This document shows, piece by piece, positions 7,881 through 12,333 of a stretch of DNA of 12,333 nt. Source of the DNA: an uncultured Lachnospiraceae bacterium (GTDB lineage Bacteria; Bacillota; Clostridia; Lachnospirales; Lachnospiraceae); contig CAMNQN010000089.1 in NCBI GenBank assembly GCA_946549155.1, positions 1 through 12,333 on the forward strand, read 5' to 3'. The position numbers and the translations under genes were made by a program. Numbering within the stretch: the first letter of the stretch is position 1; each line of letters starts with the position of its first letter. Below the pieces are notes generated by a model. It did no database searches, had not been told where the DNA came from, and was given only the letters and a program-made list of their open reading frames with translations.

Positions 7881-9522
7881 TTTTGCCTAATGTAAAGCAA
7901 AAGCGCACTCCTTCCCGGGTATTTTCCATGCGGTACTGCGCCCTATGCTGCTCCAGAACCATCTTCACAATATACAGTCCCAGGCCGCTGCCGCCGGTTT
8001 CCCGGTTCCGGGACTGCTCCACCCGGTAAAACGCATCAAAAAGGCGGGGCAGGGCCTCCTGGGGAATAAATACGCCGGTATTTTCCACTGAAAACCAGAA
8101 GCCCTCCGGGGTACTTCCTGCCGGCCCCTCCGGATTTCCAGGGACTTCCGGCAGCATCACGATGCGGATCTGGGCCCCGCTGTGGGCAGGCGTATAGCGG
8201 ATAGCGTTCATCAGCAGATTCCGGAACACCTTTTCCATCATTCCCGGATTAACCGGAGCATACAGGTGATCCGGAATCTCCGCCCGCAGCTCCAGCCCCT
8301 TTTGTTCCATCAGCTCCGTCATATCCGCCGCCTGCTGGCGGAGCAGTTCCGCCACATCCGCAGTCTCTGTGGTAAAGGTATTGTTCTCTATGCGGGAGAC
8401 CGTCAAAAGCTCCTGCACCATATCCTCCATCTTTTCCGTGGTATCCAGGGAACGGCCCAGATAATAGTCCCGATTCCGGTATTCGCCGATTCCCTGCAGC
8501 ATCCCGCACAGATGTCCCTTCAATATCGTGATGGGCGTTTTCAGTTCGTGGGACACTGCTGAAAAAAACGCAATCCGTTTCCGTTCAATCTCCCGTTCCC
8601 GCTCAATATCCCACCGCAGCTTCTCATTGGCCTGCCGCAGTTCTCCCAGCGCATTGGAAAGATTCGCGGAAAGCTCGTTTAAGCTGCTGCCCAAAAGCCC
8701 CACCTCGTCGGTTCGTTTTTTCTGATAGCTCTCAGAAAAATCCAGAGCCGCCATTTTTTTCGCGATCCGGCTTAAACGCACCATGGGGGCAGTAAGATAG
8801 AAGGAGACCAGCAGTGCAAACAGAACCGCCACAACCATAGCCAAGCCTAAAATGTAGGGGATAATCTGGTACAAAATCTCCATGGCCTGGTTTACCTGCT
8901 GCATACTTCCGGAAACCAGCATGGTATAGGTTTCCCTGCCGACCTCAAAGGGATACTGCTTGAGCGCAAAGTGCTGGCTGCTTCCCCCCGCAACAGCGGC
9001 TTCCTGCACGGTCTCCACCGCTTCCATATCCGCTGCCTCCGCATTGATAATCGAATCCTGAACCTCCCGGACTGCCATTCCTTCGCTGCTCCAATCCACT
9101 GCCCCCTGCTCTTCCTCTGCTGCCTCCACAGGATCGCCCCGGACCGCTTCCGTGCCTTCCAATGTACTCCTGTAAAATTCCTGCACCACCCCATCATCAG
9201 ACACTACCGCCGTTTCCTCCACCACCGCTTCGTTTAAGGGCCACACCAGATTTCCATGACTGTCCAGAATCGTGACATCCACCTGGTACTGAGCCGCAAA
9301 CATTTCCAGCACAAAGGAAGCATCCTCCAGGGCTTCATAACCATGCAGGGTTGACACAAATTCCTGGGAAACCGCATCCAGTTCCTTCTGAAGCTGACTG
9401 CTGTAATAGGATGGCAGGAACCTGACCACTGCCCCATAGGTAATCATACTGGCAGCCAGCAGTAAAACGGCCACTAAAATACAGATTTTTGCCGTAAGGC
9501 TGTTTTTAATTTTCCTTATCAA
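7861..9522 (-). CDS. Membrane sensor histidine kinase
   Basis: Partner kinase of the response regulator encoded just upstream; 553 residues. TM1 (about 11-32) and TM2 (about 218-242) enclose an extracytoplasmic domain of about 185 residues. That domain has a possible sensor fold (QVDVTILDSHGNLVWPL, 80-96) and then an acidic, Ala/Val-rich stretch (120-180). A HAMP region (243-295) and coiled coil (290-315) lead to the HisKA H-box AFFSAVSHELKTPIT (318-332) with phosphorylated His325. The ATPase domain has the N box NLLMNAIRYTP (435-445), a G1-like VENTGVFIP (479-487), the F box LFDAFYR (494-500) and the G2 box GGSGLGLYIV (510-519). The start is TTG 9522, preceded by a GGGG/GGAG stretch; the next Met is inside TM1. 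The reading frame overlaps the regulator by 17 bases, showing translational coupling. The signal is unknown. Confidence 0.92.
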   Translation of the reverse strand: MIRKIKNSLTAKICILVAVLLLAASMITYGAVVRFLPSYYSSQLQKELDAVSQEFVSTLHGYEALEDASFVLEMFAAQYQVDVTILDSHGNLVWPLNEAVVEETAVVSDDGVVQEFYRSTLEGTEAVRGDPVEAAEEEQGAVDWSSEGMAVREVQDSIINAEAADMEAVETVQEAAVAGGSSQHFALKQYPFEVGRETYTMLVSGSMQQVNQAMEILYQIIPYILGLAMVVAVLFALLVSFYLTAPMVRLSRIAKKMAALDFSESYQKKRTDEVGLLGSSLNELSANLSNALGELRQANEKLRWDIEREREIERKRIAFFSAVSHELKTPITILKGHLCGMLQGIGEYRNRDYYLGRSLDTTEKMEDMVQELLTVSRIENNTFTTETADVAELLRQQAADMTELMEQKGLELRAEIPDHLYAPVNPGMMEKVFRNLLMNAIRYTPAHSGAQIRIVMLPEVPGNPEGPAGSTPEGFWFSVENTGVFIPQEALPRLFDAFYRVEQSRNRETGGSGLGLYIVKMVLEQHRAQYRMENTREGVRFCFTLGKNHIQTT

Positions 9523-10171
9523 TCCGATACCCCACTCCCCGAATCGTGCTGATGACGTTCATCCCCAGCTTCTTCCGTATATTTTTAATATGCGTGTCCA
9601 CAATCCGTTCCTCCCCGTAATAATCCTCCCCCCACACCATATTCAGCAGCTTCTGTCGGGTCAGAACCAGACCTTTGTTTAAAAGCAGCACATGCAGCAT
9701 CTCAAATTCCTTCTGCGTCAAATCCGCTTCCTCTCCCTGCACGTACACATGATGCCCCGCCGGATCCATCACCAGGGAACGGTAAACTATCACCGGATGC
9801 TCCTCCTCCTTCTGGGTCCGGCGCAGAACCGCCGCAATTTTTCGCAGCAGAACAGGCATGGAAAAAGGCTTTGTGACGTAATCATCCGCCTTTAAGTCAA
9901 ATCCCCGGATCTGATCCGACTCCTCATCCAACGCAGTGAGCATAATCACCGGCACCTCCGATTCCCTGCGGATCAGCTCACATACACCGAAGCCGTCGAT
10001 TTTGGGCAGCATAATATCCAGCAGCACCAGGTCAAAGGATTTTCTGTGAAATTCTGCGATTCCCTCCAGTCCATCCTCTGCCAGTACAACCTGATAACCC
10101 TGATCCGTCAGATAATTTTTCAAAATCTCCCGGATATCCTGCTCATCCTCCACCACCAATATATTGTACAT
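9506..10171 (-). CDS. OmpR/PhoB-family response regulator
   Basis: A DNA-binding regulator phosphorylated by the adjacent kinase; 221 residues. The receiver domain (1-118) has acidic pocket residues E8 and D9, phosphoacceptor D52 in VLLDIMLPKIDG, T79 in IMLTALDEESDQ, and K101 in DDYVTKPFS. The winged-helix effector domain (about 126-219) shows LTQKEFEMLHVLLLNKGLVLTR (151-172), WGEDYYGEERIVDTHIKNIRKK (180-201) and the terminal hairpin IRGVGYRI (210-217). The start is ATG 10171, with GGAGG nine bases upstream; a longer frame reaching 10312 runs through the promoter and is rejected. The promoter carries two 11-base-spaced repeats related to those before the secreted-protein gene, suggesting autoregulation and control of that gene. 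Confidence 0.95.
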   Translation of the reverse strand: MYNILVVEDEQDIREILKNYLTDQGYQVVLAEDGLEGIAEFHRKSFDLVLLDIMLPKIDGFGVCELIRRESEVPVIMLTALDEESDQIRGFDLKADDYVTKPFSMPVLLRKIAAVLRRTQKEEEHPVIVYRSLVMDPAGHHVYVQGEEADLTQKEFEMLHVLLLNKGLVLTRQKLLNMVWGEDYYGEERIVDTHIKNIRKKLGMNVISTIRGVGYRIDKEN

Positions 10172-10210
10172 TCCACTTTCCCTCCAGGTTTTCTCACGTA
10201 AATCCTTTTT

Positions 10211-10238
10211 AGTATACACCACAAATATGGAGTTTGAA
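10211..10238 (-). promoter_or_regulatory. Promoter of the response regulator-kinase pair
   Basis: On the minus strand a weak -35 TTCAAA (10238-10233), a 16-base spacer and a -10 TATACT (10216-10211). The poor -35 is overlapped by the direct repeats at 10228-10251, a layout that suits activation or modulation by the bound regulator. The leader is about 33 bases. Confidence 0.55.
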
Positions 10239-10251
10239 TGGAGTTTTTGAA
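10228..10251 (-). promoter_or_regulatory. Tandem 11-bp direct repeat over the -35 region, candidate autoregulatory site
   Basis: On the plus strand TGGAGTTTGAA at 10228 is followed directly by TGGAGTTTTTGAA at 10239, so the cores TGGAGTTT are exactly 11 bases apart. This is the spacing recognised by head-to-tail OmpR-family dimers. The core matches TGTGGTTT near 7842 and 7864 at six of eight positions. Confidence 0.5.
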
Positions 10252-10255
10252 TGAA

Positions 10256-10280
10256 AATTAGCGGGACGCAAGAAGAGGAA
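10256..10280 (+). repeat. Imperfect 25-bp direct repeat, left copy
   Basis: Matches 12221-12245 at 21 of 25 positions in the same orientation; the shared cores are AATTAG, GGACGCA and GAAGAGGA. It begins between the regulator promoter and the flavoprotein stop codon. The two copies bracket the AT-richer tetR block. A match of this length and quality in purine-rich DNA could be chance. Confidence 0.35.
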
Positions 10281-10284
10281 GCGT

Positions 10285-10995
10285 TCAATCTGCTTCGCCC
10301 AAAACGGACCACGGCCGTTTTTCATCAAGCCACCCGTTTGCCCTCCAATATTCCGTATCTTCTGCGGAAGCCCCCAATCCCTTCTTTTGCATCATACGCA
10401 TAAGGCCGAACACAAACCTTGTCTTGAAACCAACCTGAGGACTTTGATGCCTTGCAATTCTGTTGGCCAATCGCTCCATATCCTGTTTTATGCGCCTCTT
10501 TTTCTTGTCGGAAACCTGATCCCAGTTCATCGCCTGAACAGAGATGCCGTATTCTCTGATATAAGGCACGCCCCAGTAGAACAGCATCGTTTGGATCTCC
10601 TTCGTGGCAGATTTCATTCCGGCTCCCGCTGCTGTCGATATCACAATCGCTTTTTTTGAGAACATACATCGTCTCGGTTTATGGGACATCCAATAAGTGA
10701 AGGTAAGATCCATAAAGGTTTTCATCGGGGCAGACGCCCTCTGACAGTAGGTAGGTGTGGTAAATATCAGTAAATCAGCCTCTTCCACCTTATCCATAAT
10801 TTTTTTCTTTTCCTGATAAAACGGACATTTTTCTTCGTCTGTAATGCAGGCATAACAGCCCACACAAAAATGCTCCAAATCCTTCGGAAGAAAGAACTCC
10901 TCTATTTCATTTCCCGAAAATTGTTCCGCCAGCAGTCTCCCAATGTGATAAGAGCTTCCTTTATGATTTTGTCCATGTATCAATACAAGCTTCAT
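10285..10995 (-). CDS. NAD(P)H-dependent flavodoxin-fold oxidoreductase, possible iron-sulfur flavoprotein
   Basis: A 236-residue cytosolic protein of the NADPH-dependent FMN reductase / flavodoxin-like superfamily. The N-terminus MKLVLIHGQNHKGSSYHIGRLL (1-22) has the phosphate-binding loop after the first strand, and LLIFTTPTYCQRASAPMKTFMD (75-96) is the FMN-contacting loop. Between them CVGCYACITDEEKC gives C44-x2-C47-x2-C50-x6-C57. This fits the CX2CX2CX4-7C motif known to hold a 4Fe-4S cluster in iron-sulfur flavoproteins. The tail (about 186-236), with VGFKTRFVFGLMRMMQKKG and a tryptophan-rich end, is common in such proteins, where length varies. The ATG at 10995 lies 35 bases inside the end of tetR, so the two are cotranscribed and probably co-translated. 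A role in redox detoxification controlled by the regulator is likely; the substrate is unknown. Confidence 0.82.
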   Translation of the reverse strand: MKLVLIHGQNHKGSSYHIGRLLAEQFSGNEIEEFFLPKDLEHFCVGCYACITDEEKCPFYQEKKKIMDKVEEADLLIFTTPTYCQRASAPMKTFMDLTFTYWMSHKPRRCMFSKKAIVISTAAGAGMKSATKEIQTMLFYWGVPYIREYGISVQAMNWDQVSDKKKRRIKQDMERLANRIARHQSPQVGFKTRFVFGLMRMMQKKGLGASAEDTEYWRANGWLDEKRPWSVLGEAD

Positions 10996-11614
10996 TTTCC
11001 GCGTCCTTCCTGTAAATGAAATTAAACTGCTTTATATGCTCCTCAATTAGCTGTAATGCTTCCATCTCCCGCTCCGGCTGCCTGTCACATACAGTGAGCA
11101 GCATATAGATGGGGGCGTAAAAATGTAAAGCCATAATATCCGGTTTCACATTTTTAAAAACACCACCGGCCAGGAGAAAGGTAAAGATGGATGCTTCATA
11201 CGATAACGGATCATCTATATATTGTTTTGAATACAAATGAGAAAGATCATGATCGTGAAATTGCTCCATCGTCAGCATTTTTCTGAATTTAGAGGCATAG
11301 TCATCATGGAGAAAAAACTGAAAAAGCTTCATTCCCATCTGCACAAGAGTATCCTCCGAAACCGCCGCGAAAACAGAAACATCCTCTCCTGCGTCATTCC
11401 CGTTCATCCTTAATTCTGCTGTCTGCTTCTTATAATTTTCTTCCATCTCCACAAGAATGGCGTTAAAGATATCTTTCTTGCTTTTGTAATGCTTATACAG
11501 CGACGGAGCTTTCATTCCGACCGCTGCGGCTATATCGCCAACATAAACCGCATGATATCCTTTCTCTGAAAAAAGCGTCAGCGCTTCCTTTAAAATTTTT
11601 TGTTTTGTCGTCAT
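10961..11614 (-). CDS. TetR/AcrR-family transcriptional regulator
   Basis: A 217-residue one-component repressor. The N-terminal helix-turn-helix domain (about 3-50) reads KQKILKEALTLFSEKGYHAVYVGDIAAAVGMKAPSLYKHYKSKKDIFNAIL in pattern, with the recognition helix around APSLYKHYKSK (32-42). The variable C-terminal ligand domain (55-217) contains a hydrophobic segment (about 144-172) and resembles other Firmicute regulators of unknown inducer. The ATG at 11614 follows GGGAGG with six bases between. The gene leads a two-gene unit with the flavoprotein (35-base overlap). Two identical-half palindromes lie exactly in its promoter, strong evidence of self-repression. Base composition is visibly more AT-rich than the rex-kinase part of the window, suggesting an accessory origin. 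Confidence 0.93.
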   Translation of the reverse strand: MTTKQKILKEALTLFSEKGYHAVYVGDIAAAVGMKAPSLYKHYKSKKDIFNAILVEMEENYKKQTAELRMNGNDAGEDVSVFAAVSEDTLVQMGMKLFQFFLHDDYASKFRKMLTMEQFHDHDLSHLYSKQYIDDPLSYEASIFTFLLAGGVFKNVKPDIMALHFYAPIYMLLTVCDRQPEREMEALQLIEEHIKQFNFIYRKDAENEACIDTWTKS

Positions 11615-11631
11615 ACCTGCCCTCCCTTTTG

Positions 11632-11647
11632 GCTAATTGTAATTAGC
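11632..11647. promoter_or_regulatory. TetR operator O1 (palindrome)
   Basis: GCTAATTGTAATTAGC, a perfect palindrome GCTAATT-2-AATTAGC apart from the central two bases. It lies just downstream of the -10 box, over the expected transcription start and early leader of tetR. It is the reverse complement of the second operator and is 30 bases from it, nearly three helical turns. Confidence 0.85.
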
Positions 11648-11654
11648 TATTCCT

Positions 11655-11683
11655 ATGATAAGCTAATTACAATTAGCTGTCAA
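11655..11683 (-). promoter_or_regulatory. Sigma-A promoter of the tetR-flavoprotein unit
   Basis: On the minus strand TTGACA (11683-11678), a 17-base spacer and TATCAT (11660-11655). The start site falls near 11648. The spacer is almost wholly occupied by operator O2, and O1 begins at the start site, so bound regulator would block polymerase directly. Confidence 0.85.
11662..11677. promoter_or_regulatory. TetR operator O2 (palindrome inside the promoter spacer)
   Basis: GCTAATTACAATTAGC fills 16 of the 17 bases between the -35 and -10 boxes of the tetR promoter. Its half-sites are identical to those of O1. Confidence 0.85.
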
Positions 11684-11750
11684 GGACGAATCCGCCTATC
11701 CTCCCTCCGGAATACTCTCAATGCAATCCCGGAAAATAATGTTCTTATTT

Positions 11751-11788
11751 AAAAACAGCATCTAAACCGATTTGGGCTTAGATGCTGT
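11751..11788 (-). terminator. Rho-independent terminator of the small frameshifted gene
   Basis: A perfect 11-bp stem pairs ACAGCATCTAA (11755-11765) with TTAGATGCTGT (11778-11788) around a 12-base loop. On the minus strand it is followed by a T-run (11755-11751), then AAATAA. The stop codon of the small gene lies within the stem. It works in the minus direction only and insulates tetR from upstream transcription. Between it and the tetR -35 (11684-11750) nothing else was seen. Confidence 0.8.
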
Positions 11789-12033
11789 GATTACTGTCCT
11801 TATTCTGCTGTTCCGCCTTCTGCTTTGCCTTCTGCTGTGCTTTCCTCTGTCTTTCATCATACATATCGTGTATCCAGTCCTTTACAGGGGCTTTCCACAG
11901 TTCCTTTTTATTAGGAATATTTTTTATAAGGCTTTTGGGATTCAGCTCCATTTCCTTTGCTATACGGATTTCTGCATCCCCAAATACGGCATTTTTTCTT
12001 TGCCTCAGCCCACAACTCCTGTTTATAAGTCAT
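11778..12033 (-). pseudogene. Small basic conserved-type protein, broken by a one-base frameshift
   Basis: The frame opens at ATG 12033 (GGGAGG upstream, good spacing) with MTYKQELWAEAKKKCRIW, then is lost. In the next frame it continues DAEIRIAKEMELNPKSLIKN, then IPNKKELWKAPVKDWIHDMY, and a Lys/Gln-rich tail to the stop at 11778. The 256-base span is one base over a multiple of three. Removing one base from the C4 run (11978-11981, G4 on the coding strand) joins both halves smoothly into 84 residues. From memory, small proteins with this pattern (LWAEAKKKCRL, LNPKSLIKN, WKAPV) are common in Lachnospiraceae genomes; their function is unknown to me. The gene keeps its ribosome-binding site and terminator, so either the mutation is recent or the extra base is a sequencing error. 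Confidence 0.65.
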
Positions 12034-12085
12034 TTTCTTTTTCCTCCCATAATGCAAGGAACCTCGCCCAAGGTTCTTCCTCCTT
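12023..12085 (-). pseudogene. C-terminal remnant of an upstream ORF ending in WARFLALWEEKENDL
   Basis: A minus-strand frame reads KEEEPWARFLALWEEKENDL and stops at 12023, overlapping the start of the small gene by 11 bases as in a translationally coupled pair. I recall the tail WARFLALWEEKENDL from ORFs placed just before the MTYKQELWAEAKKK-type genes in Lachnospiraceae; this is memory, not a search. Directly upstream the frame is closed by TAA (12088-12086), then reads RVLRDVAWKMYG after another stop (12127-12125). No intact start is visible, so the gene is probably decayed or only its end was captured. Confidence 0.45.
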
Positions 12086-12333
12086 TTATCCGTACATTTT
12101 CCAGGCGACGTCTCTTAGGACTCTTTATAAGTTTTTCATCACCTATAATCTATCATACCCCTTCTGCATTTTCAACTGCTTTCCTGTCATTTTCTGCCTC
12201 TGAGTTTTTCGTGTTTGGTTAATTAGGAGGACGCAGGAAGAGGAGATCGCACAGGGCCACAAGCATCTGGAAAATAATTCCGGATACCAAGAAAATCTAA
12301 GATGCAGCCGGACGAAAATTTCGGGCACCGGGG
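12086..12333. other. Right-edge region without a recognised gene
   Basis: The 248 bases hold no convincing coding sequence. Minus-strand frames are short and broken: RVLRDVAWKMYG (12124-12089), and a hydrophilic stretch reading NTKNSEAENDRKAVENAEGV further upstream. A plus-strand frame is open from about 12203 to the window edge (RTQEEEIAQGHKHLENN and onward) but has no start codon or promoter. The right copy of the 25-base repeat begins at 12221. The region may be decayed accessory DNA or the end of an element lying outside the window. Confidence 0.4.
12221..12245 (+). repeat. Imperfect 25-bp direct repeat, right copy
   Basis: Matches 10256-10280 at 21 of 25 positions in the same orientation, about 1.97 kb away. 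Together the copies flank the tetR, flavoprotein and remnant-gene block. There is no integrase or transposase between them. Confidence 0.35.

Noticed and set aside
10172..10312. N-terminal extension of the response regulator to 10312
   Set aside because: The extension runs through the promoter and repeats and into the flavoprotein gene; ATG 10171 has a good ribosome-binding site and the standard receiver N-terminus.
12057..12078. Eight-pair stem around AAGGAACCT/AAGGTTCTT upstream of the small gene
   Set aside because: It lies within the WARFLALW-coding remnant and has no T-run on the minus strand, so it is more likely coding than a regulatory hairpin.
11772..12203. Plus-strand open frame of 143 codons, Phe/Leu-rich
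   Set aside because: It is antisense to the small minus-strand gene and remnant; the hydrophobic composition is the mirror of Lys/Glu-rich coding.

Overview
The window looks like the chromosome of a Lachnospiraceae-type clostridium (Firmicutes). The grounds are AGGAGG-like ribosome-binding sites before nearly every gene, near-consensus sigma-A promoters, GC of about one half, and typical Firmicute gene sets: Rex next to a YdiF-like ABC-F ATPase, and alr followed by an NdoA/MazF-type RNase. The family assignment is an inference, because there is no rRNA or other marker gene.

Layout. (1) Positions 1-4809, all minus strand, hold a housekeeping run read from right to left. The redox repressor rex leads, followed by the bifunctional NAD(P)HX repair enzyme nnr, alanine racemase alr, the RNase toxin mazF, and a truncated CorC/HlyC-family membrane protein that has its own promoter. 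Rex senses the NADH/NAD+ balance and Nnr repairs damaged NAD(P)H, so the first two genes share a nicotinamide theme. (2) At 4781-4857 two sigma-A promoters face away from each other, one for rex and one for the plus-strand ABC-F ATPase (4882-6789). (3) Positions 6810-10251, minus strand, hold a signalling module: an OmpR-family response regulator, an overlapping sensor histidine kinase, and a secreted protein built from two copies of one domain. Phased TGnnGTTT repeats lie both over the regulator's promoter and upstream of the secreted-protein gene, suggesting that one regulator controls both. (4) Positions 10256-12245 are visibly AT-richer and look like an accessory block. They hold a TetR-family regulator with two palindromic operators built into its own promoter, a translationally overlapping flavodoxin-fold oxidoreductase with a four-cysteine iron-sulfur-flavoprotein motif, and the frameshifted remains of a small two-gene unit that still has its ribosome-binding site and terminator. 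Imperfect 25-base direct repeats flank the block.

No rRNA, tRNA, CRISPR array, insertion sequence or riboswitch was seen. No wholly new system can be claimed. The best leads are the regulator, kinase and duplicated secreted protein circuit with its shared repeats, the TetR/iron-sulfur flavoprotein switch, and a mazF without a recognisable antitoxin.
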